From Albugo candida (Eukaryota > Oomycota > Peronosporomycetes > Albuginales > Albuginaceae): 22,987 nt of DNA. Position numbers and translations under genes: made by a program. Of the stretch, positions 10,640 through 20,988 are shown one piece after another (within the stretch, counting starts at the first letter, position 1; each line of letters opens with the position of its first letter). Below the pieces are notes generated by a model. The model was not told the origin of the DNA. It saw only the letters and a list, made by a program, of their open reading frames with translations, and ran no database searches. The DNA is taken from contig CAJNAR010000114.1 of assembly GCA_905220665.1 (NCBI GenBank), positions 1 to 22,987 on the forward strand, given 5' to 3'.

Positions 10640-13045
10640 ACGCTTTTTTCTTTAGTCGGTCGTAATTCTGGAAGCTTGCCGTAGTATCGTTACATTCTTC
10701 AACATGCGACGCACGACACCAATTATGGAATTATAGCGTGTGAGCAATTCAATACTCGTCTTAAGCACCATCCTTGCTCGCTGAATATTGACATAATTAG
10801 CAAACGCTTTTCAGAATTGCTAAAAAGTGACGGTGAAAGTACCGCGTCGAATACATATCTCTTCATACATACAACTGCGATTTCGACGGCTTTGTTCGGA
10901 ACACTTGCGGAACACAGCAACACATTGTCTGATCTGAATGGAGCTTGAAAATTGCAGGACATGCATCTCGAATCCATTTCTCTATGTTCCGTTTACCGCC
11001 TCATTCCTCTTCGTCGCATGCAACAAACTAACAATACTGGATGGTTCAAAGGCAAAGGAGATGGTGACCGTTGTAAGCGATCGTGTACAAATTGGCGTAC
11101 TCTCTGGAGACTGTATACTCTATTCGCCGGCATTTTCTGCTGCGACACAAAACCATCATTTTCGTGTCATTGGAAAGTCCGTGGAATGTCAGTAGAGTCT
11201 CTAAGATTCGATTCATGCGCTCCGCTTGCTCATAAATGAATCGCTGTAGTCCACCAGCATTTGTCCAATCATGTTGTAGCCCCTGGAATGCACGACGAGT
11301 ACGGCGATATTGCTGCTGATACGCAAGAATGACGGTGGATTTGATCGATTCAACGATTTTTTAAAAGTCTTGTCGTCCTAGGAGATCATGATACTTTGAG
11401 CTATTACTTGTATCGGGGTGACTGCTTTGTTATACGATAACTTGATTCGCGACCGGGCCCGTCATCCCGAGATATAGTTAAAACATTGCTCGCTGCTGAT
11501 TCCTGGAGACGTAGTGACGCATGAATCTTTGATTAGCTGTAACGCTTGGGGAAGAATCAACCAGCAGTGTATTGGAACTTCGGTGTTTGTGCTTTGTTCT
11601 TTCGATGAAAGCTTGAATGAGTTCTTATGTGGCTACAGCATCAAGGTCGACTTGAAGAACCTTCGTCCACAATACACGTCATTGAGCTTGGTACAGCCAA
11701 TTTTTTGGACACGTTGTTCTTCACATAGCCTATGAGAGCTTGGATCCCCGCACCAAAGCTTCTGCATTCGAATCCTACAAAATTTGCTTAGATGAAATAG
11801 AAACAACTCATCTCATCAGCGTTGCGCAATTTCGTTTTCCTAAGAAGATTCATGTTTTGTTACGCATCTTGGCGTACTTTTAGTTTTTATCCTTTCACTT
11901 GAGCGACAATTTGGAAGATAGTTATCAATTCTGTCTGCATGAGGATCTTTGAGGTTTATCGGAGAGTGTGGTGCGTCATGACCGAAATCGATACCATTAA
12001 TATTGCCCGCGCTGTGGATAATGCCACGCGTTTTGAAATATTTCGACCTTTACCTTTCTTTTCTCCACCGACTATTTCCAATAAGCCGTCTTCTTGTTCC
12101 TTTATTTTTGAATCCGTGGTACTGGGCAATGTGTGCTAGCTACCACTCCGATTCGCATTCTTTTTTCGTCATCAAAACATGCACATGTTCTCATAGCACA
12201 GTGTCCAGGAAGTTAGCGAAAGCATCAGCGAAGAGCACTAAATAGGCATCGACAGAACTGAATTAAATTACGCACATTACGGATCAAACCTTATTGTAAA
12301 AGCGCACAAAGTCTTGCCGTAAATACGCCTTGACATATCGATAGCACCTGTCTTAATCCATAATTTTTCTTTATCTTGAGCTCCCCCCAGAGCACAAAGA
12401 CGGTCGAGACGTCACTGTTGCAGTACGAAGCCTGAATGGTTTTGTTATCTGCAATCATATAGATGCTTGGCGCATAACTCGGGCAATTAGGGAGGATGCA
12501 CAAGGAATTAGAATGCGTGTGAAACGGAATTGTTGTCATCCGAAATATAAGGGGCAATATATCTAAAAAATTCGCGAAATCTCACCTTCTATTCTTCCCC
12601 ATGATACCTGATCTTAATAGAGCTTGGACCAACAATCGCGACTTTCGGGTATGGACGTGAACGTCCTGGGCGAAAAAGTGATTGAAGATTTTTTAGTCGC
12701 TTAAGTCGAGGCCAAGATCGCTTCTCTTAACGTTTGATAACTCATGGCAGATCCTTATGATAGACGAAATGACGATTAAGGTTCTCTTGGACGTGACGTC
12801 CATCTAGAGGGTAGAAGTCAAGGACACTGATAAAGCTGAGCAACGAACACTGTCTGATCTTCAATTTGTTAGTCATTGTACAATATTTTATTATGTGATT
12901 TCATATGGGGCAGTATGAGCAATTTTGAAAGTATTCAATGTTATATCAGTATTTCCACCAGTTCTCCGCACTGCCACAGTTTCGGCAAGCATTTTTATGC
13001 GTTACAGCGTATAATGCGGACAATCAAACCATCACCATTGCTCCT
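10640..13045. other. Degenerate stretch, possible - strand gene relic not identified
   Basis: Several - strand segments look protein-like (for example 10723-10977, 11046-11360 and 12291-12557) but lie in different frames, and I could not place them in a family. The pattern of short open blocks separated by stops is the same as in the two identified pseudogenes, so a third decayed gene running right to left is plausible. No RNA gene or repeat was seen. Confidence 0.4.
11046..11360 (-). pseudogene. Unidentified open block, probable gene relic
   Basis: A - strand frame is open for about 105 codons down to a TGA at 11046-11048. It begins IVESIKSTVILAYQQQY and contains GLQHDWTNAGG, FIYEQAERMNRILETLL and FHGLSNDTKMM; it looks like a helical, soluble eukaryotic protein. 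The first ATG falls in the middle of the block, so it is not a complete gene. Flanking sequence on the same strand (10723-10977 and 11500-11900) has protein-like pieces in other frames. I do not recognise the family and assign no function. Confidence 0.4.
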
Positions 13046-13131
13046 ATCACTAGTATGCTCACGAAAAATGCTGTGAATTCGTATATACTATTAAGATATT
13101 ACCTGGGTCTACACGCCACTTGTATAATATA
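13045..13131. repeat. Degenerate edge monomer of the 225-bp satellite
   Basis: The last 50 bases before 13132 (GTATATACTATTAAGATATT onward) align with the end of the satellite monomer (GTATCCGCTACTAAGATATT onward), with several substitutions. CACTAGTATGCTCAC upstream matches the CACTAGTAATCTACTC segment less well. This is the decayed outer boundary of the array; its exact left limit is uncertain. Confidence 0.6.
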
Positions 13132-13808
13132 GGTAATAAGGTTTCAAAACATTGTGGAGAGCGAGATGCAGGAACGTGTTTGGATAGTCCAAATCAATTA
13201 AAGTGGAAGAATTAGGAATATTTGTTACTCGAATGACATCGTTCCAGAAGGAGGCTTTCTTGCAAAAGATTCGAATTCAAGCACTACGAATCTACTCTAT
13301 TGCACTCGTATTCGCTACTAAGCTATTACTTGCCTCTACATTACTTATATGAAAGAGGTACCATAGTTTTATAACATTGTGGAGAGTGAGATGCAGGAAC
13401 TTGTTTGGATATTCCAAATCCATCCAAATGGTAGAATTAAGAGTATTTGTTACTCGAATTTCATCGTTCCGGAAGGAGGCTTTCTTGCAAAAGATTCAAA
13501 TTCGTGAACTACTAATCTACTCTATTGCACTCGTATCCGCTACTAAGCTATTACTTGCCTCTACATTACTTTTATGAAAAAGGTACCATAGTTTCAAAAC
13601 ATTGTGGAGAGTGAGATGCAGGAACGTGTTTGGATAGGTCAAATCCATCCAAGTGGTAGAATTAAGAATATTTGTTACTCTAATGACATCGTTCCGGAAG
13701 GAGGCTTTCTTACAAAAGATTCGAATTGGTGCAATAGTAATCTACTTGATTGCACTCTTATCCGCTACTAAGCTATTACTTGCTTTTACATCACTAATAT
13801 GAATTAGG
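13132..13808. repeat. 225-bp satellite array, left block (three monomers)
   Basis: Monomers start at 13132, 13357 and 13582, each 225 bp, at a GGTACCATAGTTTCAAAAC-like phase mark. Every copy holds the palindromic core TTCCGGAA (one has TTCCAGAA) and a tail like CTATTACTTGCC. These copies use the CATTGTGGAGAG and GATGCAGG variants, whereas most right-hand copies have CATCGTGGGGAG and GATGGAGG. The block ends where the copia element begins. It is continuous with the right block if the element is removed: the first 150 bp of monomer 13582 and of monomer 18296 are nearly identical. Confidence 0.93.
13804..13808. repeat. Target-site duplication, left copy (TTAGG)
   Basis: The five bases directly outside the left LTR are TTAGG; those outside the right LTR (18293-18297) are ATAGG. 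Ty1/copia integrases make 5-bp duplications, so one copy appears to have changed by one base. Neighbouring monomers usually read ATAGG here, which suggests that the left copy mutated. Confidence 0.7.
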
Positions 13809-14019
13809 TGTTGTAGTCAAATTGGAAAGTATCCATATTTGTAGGTCCTTAGTTCTCAAAAAGATAGTCTAAGCCTATACCACATTCTCTATATCGCTTC
13901 TCTATACTATCAGCAACCTATTTCTTATCGCATCTTTCCGCGCTACTAATGATCTGATCTTATCCGACTCTTCCGATCTTATCCGGTTTTTATCTGAACT
14001 TGTCCGACTTTCTTCAACA
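13809..14019 (-). repeat. 3' LTR of copia element
   Basis: It is 211 bp and pairs with 18082-18292 with six differences, all transitions. On the - strand it starts TGTTGAAG and ends CTACAACA. It contains a short direct repeat, GATCTTATCCG on the + strand at 13956-13966 and 13975-13985. The last pol reading frame runs 118 bp into this LTR. Confidence 0.95.
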
Positions 14020-14475
14020 CTCCCCCACGACACACAATTCTTGATATTTGCCAGACGAACCAAATCCTGAAATTGCTTTGTCGAAATAGGCTTGGTCAAG
14101 AAATCGGCAAGCTGATTTCTGGAGTCGATATACTCGATCACAATTTTTTCATCCTTTATATGATCTCGAATGAAATGATAACGGATGTCGATATGTTTTT
14201 CTCTGCTTTGATATCTATCGTTTTTCGCGATTGCGATGGCACTTTGATTGTCCTCGAATATTTTGATCTTTTGAGTAATCTTTGCCTTGAGTTCACATAA
14301 TAAGCTTTTCAGCCATAAAAGTTCTTGCATACAGAGTGATAGGGCGATATACTCTGCCTCAGCCGTACTCAGGGCTACACTTTGCTGAATCTTTGATTTG
14401 AAAATAACGGGCGCACCATTTATCATTAGCATGATTCCGGATACAGATCTTCTGGATTCCTTGTTATTCGCCCAA
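13902..14475 (-). pseudogene. copia pol segment: RNase H
   Basis: In intact elements this domain degrades the RNA of the RNA/DNA hybrid during reverse transcription. The segment starts, after a frameshift, with WANNKESRRSVSG, then LSTAEAEYIALS, EDNQSAIAIAKN, HIDIRYHFIRD and DFLTKP, all standard copia RNase H motifs including acidic active-site positions. An ATG at 14430-14432 opens a 176-codon ORF, but this is an internal Met and not a real start. The frame ends at TAG 13902-13904 inside the 3' LTR. The upstream shift near 14471-14480 falls within the SDA-W motif and behaves as a one-base loss. Confidence 0.9.
14020..14027 (-). other. Polypurine tract
   Basis: The - strand reads TGGGGGAG directly upstream of the 3' LTR. 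This position and composition fit the plus-strand primer site of LTR retrotransposons. Confidence 0.8.
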
Positions 14476-15515
14476 TGGCATCACTATATGCACAAACGCA
14501 TAAACATTTGTCACTGCCGGTGTAATTTATCCCCATATCACTAGTTGACTTCAAATACCGCAGGACCCTTATCGCTGCCTTCCAATGCTCTTCACTAGGC
14601 CGTTCCAGATGTCGACTCAGTTGCCCAACTGAATACGCAATATCTGGTCTAGTTCCATTCGAAATATACAAGAGTGAGCCAACTAAGGAGCGATAAGGCC
14701 GAAACTTCATTCTTTCATCTTCTTTTTCGATTGTCGATAAAAGTTGGCCTTGAACATTTGGGTTCCAAACGAGCTTGGCGTCCACATGATTGAACTTTTC
14801 GACCATTTTATTGATGTTTGAAGTTTGACAGATTTTCATTGAACGTTGCTCTCGGTCATAATCGACTTGACTGCCCAGCATAAATTTGACTTTTCCGAGA
14901 TCTTTTAACTTGAACTTACTTGACAATTTGTCGGAAATAGCTTTTATCTCCTCCAATGTCTTTGCACCTATTAACATGTCGTCCACATATAAGGCGATAT
15001 AAACCACCGAATTTCCTCGTTGACGAAAAAATATGCACGAGTCTGTTCTGCAGTGTCGGAAACCCATTTCCAAAAACACTCGTGAAATTGTCTTAAACCA
15101 TGTTGCTGCAGATTGCTTCAGACCATATAAGCTTCGCTTCAGAAGACAGACATCGTTAGCCTGAGCTTGAACACCTCGCGGTGGATGAATGTAGACTTCT
15201 TCATCCAGATGCCCATTGAGAAACGCGGTGTCGACATCATATTGCTGAATATGAAATCCTTGGTGACAACAAGCCACCAGGTAAACCCGAATGGAATTCA
15301 TGTTTGCAACTGGCGCATATGTGTCCATATAATCCACTCCATATTTTTGTCGGTAGCCCAAAGCGACAAGTCTTGCCTTGTACTTTTCAACTTCACCAAA
15401 TTCATTCCGATTTAGAGTAAAAACCCATTTTGTTCCAATGACCTTCATATGTGGTGTCTTTGAAGTCAGTATCCAAGTCTCCTTTTCCTTGAGTGCTTCG
15501 AGCTCTAGTTTGAAA
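14476..15515 (-). pseudogene. copia pol segment: reverse transcriptase (RVT_2)
   Basis: It copies element RNA into DNA in intact relatives. Recognisable in order are ELEALKEKETW, IGTKWVF, KARLVALGY, QYDVDTAFLNG (motif A Asp), LYGLKQSA, YVDDML (catalytic YVDD), FKLKDLG, RPDIAYSVGQLSRH and HWKAAIRVLRYLK. The catalytic residues are intact. The segment is joined upstream to the integrase frame by a one-base shift near 15511-15517, which behaves as an extra base just after EWKKA, and downstream to RNase H by the shift near 14471-14480. The open frame itself extends 14426-15589, but its ends outside the limits given here are out-of-frame sequence. Confidence 0.92.
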
Positions 15516-16775
15516 CGCCTTTTTCCATTCATCTGAATCCGGAGACCGCATTGCCTCTTTGTACGTTGATGGTAAATCCAAAACAGCATTCGCCTGTTCT
15601 TGTTCTATGCGAAATCTTTTCTGTGGTCGAGTTTCTTCGATGTCCACTGGAATAATGGCATCCGAAATTTCGTATGGCACGATTGAATGAGACGGCTCAC
15701 TTTCGAGAAGGTGATTGGGCCCAGATGGTGCGAATGTCGGAGAACCAGTGAAACCATCCAATCTCCCCCTGGGAACAATCTCCGTAGCTGAATTAAAATC
15801 CATGCTGACATCATCTTCCCCTGGATGTTCATCCTGTTGGTCAAACTCTTCATCTATTTCCATTGCATCATCGCTGTTATGCTCTCTTTCGAGATGCATG
15901 TCTTCCTCCTCATAATGCTGGTTTTCCATAGATTTTAACTGGTCCGTGGATTTGTCGCAGCATACGACTTCAAAATATTTTGAGTTTTGCACTTCTTGAA
16001 ATTTAGCTGTACGTGTTGTTTCCAAACGATGAGCTTCCAAATTCCAGACACGATACCCTTTAATGTTTTCGAAATAGCCCAGAAACATACATTTGTAAGC
16101 TTTGCTGTCGACTTTGGATCTCTTGGATTTGTCGATATGTGCATAACCTTGAGCTCCAAACACTTTAAAGTGCGCGACGCTTGGCTTCCGACCGAAACAT
16201 ACTTCAAATGGGGTTTTGAATTGATTTGCTGCACAGGGTACTCTGTTTGTCACGTACACAGCTGTGTTCATAGCTTCTGCCCACCATTTTTCCTCCACTT
16301 GCATATGCGATAACATGCACCTCGCACGTTCCGTAAGTGTCCGTTTCATCCGTTCTGCGAGTCCGTTCTGTTGTGGCGAATATGGAACCGTGGTTTGATG
16401 TATGATTCCGGAATTTTTGCATAAGTTGGCAAATTTGTCGTTGATGTATTCCCCACCATTATCCGAACGCAAACACTTGATCCTTTTTCCGAACTGATTC
16501 TCGACAAGTGCTTTGAATTCGGTAAATTTACTGAAAACTTCACCCTTGCTTTGGATAAAATAGGCATGAATGAATCTTGAAAAATCATCGATGAATGTGA
16601 CCATGAACTTCGCGCCACCTTGAGACTTCACTCGCATCGGCCCAGTGACATCACTGTGAACCACTTCTAACAAGGCTATTGTCTTTACTTTTCCATACGC
16701 AGATGATCTAAATGGCTGAACAGTTGACTTTCCATTCATACACCCTTCACAAATTTCGGACTCTTCACAATCCAT
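15516..16775 (-). pseudogene. copia pol segment: integrase
   Basis: It inserts the cDNA into the genome in intact relatives. After an in-frame TGA, the frame resumes in the GAG-pre-integrase zinc-binding region (CEGCMNGKS). The DDE core follows: HSDVTGPM (Asp about residue 42 counted from the Met at 16775), RSDNGGEY (Asp about 105) and QQNGLAERMKRTL (Glu about 141), giving a D-35-E spacing. The C-terminal part has YKCMFLGY and YRVW, then an acidic linker rich in Glu and Asp that leads toward the reverse transcriptase (STYKEAMRSPDSDEW). The Met at 16775 is only the first Met after the stop; the domain begins upstream of it. Confidence 0.92.
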
Positions 16776-16778
16776 TCC

Positions 16779-18029
16779 TCATTTTGTCTTCAAATTGAGT
16801 CCACTGACATAATTCCTTATGTTTTTCATTCTCTTGATCGAAATATGACCAAACCTTGCGTGCCAAATGGATTCGTCCACCGGAACGTCTTCGTCTTGAC
16901 CTGCCTCTCCACCAAAATGTGCGACTTCAAGTGTTTCACATTCGAGAACGAAAAGCTTTCCAATACGTTGAATATCCACAATTTTTCGATTGTCACTTTT
17001 GATTTCACAGGTAAGATTCCGAAAGACAACCTGGAGTCCTTTTTCCGTTAGTGCAGATACGGAGAGTAGCTTTTGCTCGAGACCGGGAACGTACAAAACA
17101 TCATCAATACTGATATTTTTGTTGTTCTTGAGTCGCACAAAGATGGTTCCAACTCCTACTGCATAAACCTTGCTTCCATTGGCAACAGATATCGGAATCT
17201 TTTTCTTCATTGCTTGCAAGTCGGTAAATTCAATTTTGTTGGGACACATTTGACTGCTTGCGCCACTGTCCAGAATCCAATTCGCTTGAGATTCTTGAAA
17301 AATTGTGAATGCATGGGCTTCCTCGCTGTCGGCCTTGTTACTTCTCCAACAATCCGCTTGTTTGTGCCCATACTTGTTACACCGGAAACACTTTCCCTCG
17401 AACTTCGCTGTATTCCTGTTCGGCCTATTTGCTCGACCTTTGCTTTGCCGCTTATACTGCGCTTTGAGTGCCATGCCATGCTTTTCCTTGGCACTGATGC
17501 TTTCTGATTCGCGAAGAAGCATTTCCTTCGCTTGAAACATGTCCATCCCTGGTACATTCTCCATGATCTTGATAGTCTGGTCGAAATCTTCTGACATGCT
17601 TCCAAGTAGTACAACCAGCTGCTCATCCAAGTCGATGGACGCTCCTATTGCTTGCATTGACATGCACAACTCGTCGAACCTCAAAAAATGATCCATAACG
17701 CATCCGCCTTTCTTCATCTTGAACTCATGTAACTCCCGCTTCTTCTGGATCCTGTTGTGCAAGTAGCGCCTCAAGAAGAAATTCTTCAAGATGTCCCATG
17801 CTTGAGCAGCACTACATGCTGATCTAACCATAGACTGTAAGTTGGGGCTGATCATGGTCGAAATGACCGCAAACGCCTTCATGTCATTGATCTTCCAAAT
17901 CCCAGCGTTGCTGTCATCCTCGCTTGGGGTTTTTACCGGGTCAATATGGTCCAGCAACCCCTTTCGCATCAGCTGCATTCGAGCACTGAATTCCCAGCTG
18001 AAGTAATTGTCTTCTCTCAACATATCCAT
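16779..18029 (-). pseudogene. copia Gag and protease segment
   Basis: A 416-codon frame starts at the first ATG after the 5' LTR, 52 nt downstream of it. Residues about 8-160 are the capsid-type Gag region (NYFSW, LLDHI, AWDIL, RIQKKRELHEFKMKKG). A CCHC zinc knuckle follows (C214, C217, H222, C227: CX2CX4HX4C). An aspartic protease has DSGA with the catalytic Asp at 254. The segment ends in the GAG-pre-integrase region (WHARFGH at about 389) at a TGA. Frame and homology continue directly after that TGA, so this is a nonsense mutation inside the pol region and not a natural Gag/Pol border. CGA to TGA is the simplest origin. Confidence 0.93.
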
Positions 18030-18063
18030 TTTTAAAAGAGTTGGTAGCTTTTGAGAAAAACAA

Positions 18064-18081
18064 GAGTTGTGGCTGTTAACC
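18064..18081 (-). promoter_or_regulatory. Putative primer binding site
   Basis: The bases directly after the 5' LTR on the - strand read GGTTAACAGCCACAACTC. A tRNA primer site is expected here, but it lacks the usual TGG start unless the end of the LTR is counted, and I cannot name a matching tRNA. The position is the only support. Confidence 0.35.
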
Positions 18082-18292
18082 TGTTGCAGTCAAATTGGAA
18101 AGTATCTATATTTGTAGGTCCTTAGTTCTCAAAAAGATAGTCTAAGCCTATACCACATTCTCTATATCGCTTCTCTATACTATCAGTAACCTATTTCTTA
18201 TCGCATCTTTCCGCGCCACTAATGATCTGATCTTATCCAACTCTTCCGATCTTATCCGGTTTTTATCTGAACTTGTCCAACTTTCTTCAACA
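18082..18292 (-). repeat. 5' LTR of copia element
   Basis: It is 211 bp, with TGTTG...CAACA ends. It differs from the 3' LTR at 18087, 18107, 18187, 18217, 18239 and 18279, every one a transition. At 18239 and 18279 the 3' LTR retains CG where this copy has CA, the signature of loss of methylated CpG. The element promoter is expected here, but no single TATA box stands out beyond GATATAGAG-like sequence on the - strand. Confidence 0.95.
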
Positions 18293-18297
18293 ATAGG
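18293..18297. repeat. Target-site duplication, right copy (ATAGG)
   Basis: These are the five bases just outside the 5' LTR. They match the usual junction sequence between satellite monomers and match the left copy at four of five positions. Confidence 0.7.
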
Positions 18298-20092
18298 TAC
18301 CATAGTTTCAAAACATTGTAGAGAGTGAGATGCAGGAACGTGTTTGGATAGGTCAAATCCATCCAAGTGGTAGAATTAAGAATATTTGTTACTCTAATGA
18401 CATCGTTCCGGAAGGAGGCTTTCTTGCAAAAGATTCGAATTCAAGCACTAGTAATCTACTCTATTGCACTCGTATCCGCTAATATGCTATTACTTCCTTC
18501 TACATTACTTTTATGACATAGGTACCATAGTTTCAAAACATCGTGGGAAGTGAGATGGAGCAACGTGTTTGGATAGTGTAAATCTATCAAAAAGCTAGAA
18601 TTAGGAATATTTGTTACTCGAATGACATCGTTCCGGAAGGAGGCTTTCTTGCAAAAGATTCAAATTCGCGCACTAGTAATCTACTCAATTGCACTCGTAT
18701 CCGCTAATATGCTATTACTTCCTTCTACATTACTTTTATGAAAAAGATACCATAGTTTCAAAACATCGTGGGGAGTGAGATGCAGGAACGTGTTTGGATA
18801 GTCAACATCCATCCAAGTGGTAGAATTAGGATTATTTGTTCATCTAATGACAGTCGTTCCGGAAGGAAGCTTTCTTACAAAAGATTCGAATTGGTGCAAT
18901 AGTAATCTACTTGATTGCACTCGTATCCGCTAATATGCTATTACTTCCTTCTACATTACTTTTATGAAAAAGGTACCATAGTTTCAAAACATCGTGGGGA
19001 GTGAGATGGAGGAACGTGTTTGGATAGTGTAAATCTATCAAAAAGGTAGAATTAGGAATATTTGTTACTCGAATGACATCGTCCCGGAAGGAGGCTTTCT
19101 TGCAAAAGATTTGAATTCGTGCACTACTAATCTACTCTATTGCACTCGTATCCGCTAATATGCTATTACTTCCTTCTACATTACTTTTATGACATAGGTA
19201 CCATAGTTTCAAAACATCGTGGGAGTGAGATGGAGGAACGTGTTTGGATAGTGTAAATCTATCAAAAAGGTAGAATTAGGAATATTTAATACTCTAATGA
19301 CATCGTTCCGGAAGGAGGCTTTCTTGCAAAAGATTCGAATTCAAGCACTAGTAATCTACTCTATTGCACTCGTATCCGCTAATATGCTATTACTTCCTTC
19401 TACATTACTTTTATGAAAGGTACCATAGTTTCAAAACATCGTGGGGAGTGAGATGGAGGAACGTGTTTGGATAGTCCAAATCTATCAAAAAGCTAGAATT
19501 AGGAATATTTGTACTCGAATGACATCGTTCCGGAAGGAGGCTTTCTTGCAAAAGATTCAAATTCGCGCACTAGTAATCTACTCAATTGCACTCGTATCCG
19601 CTAATATGCTATTACTTCCTTTTACATTACTTTCATGAAAAAGATACCATAGTTTCAAAACATCGTGGGGAGTGAGATGGAGGAACGTGTTTGGATAGTC
19701 CAAATCTATCAAAAAGGTAGAATTAGGAATATTTAATACTCTAATGACATCGTCCCGGAAGGAGGCTTTCTTGCAAAAGATTTGAATTCGTGCACTACTA
19801 ATCTACTCTATTGCACTCGTATCCGCTAATATGCTATTACTTCCTTCTACATTACTTTTATGACATAGGTACCATAGTTTCAAAACATCGTGGGGAGTGA
19901 GATGGAGGAACGTGTTTGGAAAGTGTAAATCTATCAAAAAGGTAGAATTAGGAATATTTGTTACTCGAATGACATCGTTCCGGAAGGAGGCTTTCTTGCA
20001 AAAGATTCAAATTCGCGCACTAGTAATCTACTCAATTGCACTCGTATCCGCTAATATGCTATTACTTCCTTTTACATTACTTTCATGAAAAA

Positions 20093-20988
20093 GATACCAT
20101 AGTTTCAAAACATCGTGGGGAGTGAGATGGAGGAACGTGTTTGGATAGTCCAAATCTATCAAAAAGGTAGAATTAGGAATATTTAATACTCTAATGACAT
20201 CGTCCCGGAAGGAGGCTTTCTTGCAAAAGATTTGAATTCGTGCACTACTAATCTACTCTATTGCACTCGTATCCGCTAATATGCTATTACTTCCTTCTAC
20301 ATTACTTTTATGACATAGGTACCATAGTTTCAAAACATCGTGGGGAGTGAGATGGAGGAACGTGTTTGGAAAGTGTAAATCTATCAAAAAGGTAGAATTA
20401 GGAATATTTGTTACTCGAATGACATCGTTCCGGAAGGAGGCTTTCTTGCAAAAGATTCAAATTCGCGCACTAGTAATCTACTCAATTGCATTCGTATCCG
20501 TTTATATGCTATTACTTCCTTTTACATTACTCTCATGAAAAGGTACCAAAGTGTCAAAACATCGTGGGGAGTGAGATGGAGGAACGCGTTTGGATAGTCC
20601 AAATCCATCCAAGTGGTAGAATTAGGATTATTTGTTCATCTAATGACAGTCGTTCCGGAAGGAGGCTTTCTTACAAAAGATTCGAATTGGTGCAATAGTA
20701 ATCTACTTGATTGCACTCGTATCCGCTAATATGCTATTACTTCCTTCTACATTACTTTTATGAAAAAGATACCATAGTTTCAAAACATCGTGGGGAGTGA
20801 GATGGAGGAACGTGTTTGGATAGTCCAAATCTATCAAAAAGTAGAATTAGGAATTTAATACTCTAATGACATCGTTCCGGAAGGAGGCTTTCTTGCAAAA
20901 GATTCAAATTCGCGCACTAGTAATCTACTCAATTGCACTCGTATCCGCTAATATGCTATTACTTCCTTTTACATTACTTTCATGAAAA
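20093..20988. repeat. Higher-order satellite block, copy A (four monomers)
   Basis: Four consecutive monomers (20093, 20318, 20542, 20768) recur in the same order at 21439-22337. By eye the two copies differ by two substitutions and by a 1-bp and a 2-bp gap within the fourth monomer. Neighbouring monomers within the block differ from each other far more, so the block was copied as a unit. Confidence 0.9.

Larger units (their letters stand above)
13809..18292 (-). mobile_element. Ty1/copia LTR retrotransposon, complete but inactivated
   Basis: The element is 4,484 bp with two 211-bp LTRs (TGTTG...CAACA ends), a polypurine tract at the 3' side and one polyprotein region read right to left. Domain order is Gag, protease, integrase, reverse transcriptase, RNase H; integrase before reverse transcriptase is diagnostic of Ty1/copia. 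It interrupts the 225-bp satellite at the monomer boundary. Three lesions break the polyprotein: an in-frame TGA at 16779-16781, a shift near 15511-15517 and another near 14471-14480. Relatives encode one long ORF, so this copy cannot move by itself, although intact LTRs might still allow transcription or mobilisation in trans. Confidence 0.95.

Noticed and set aside
16775..16781. The TGA as a natural Gag/Pol readthrough site
   Set aside because: It lies after the protease, inside the GAG-pre-integrase region, where copia elements have no border; a nonsense mutation explains it better.
15987..17535. + strand frames within the copia element (for example 15987-16313 and 17073-17507)
   Set aside because: They are antisense shadows of the integrase and Gag frames, with no recognisable domain.
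18175..18366. - strand frame across the 5' LTR and adjacent satellite
   Set aside because: It is a chance fusion across the insertion boundary; the LTR part repeats the tail of the pol frame at the other LTR.
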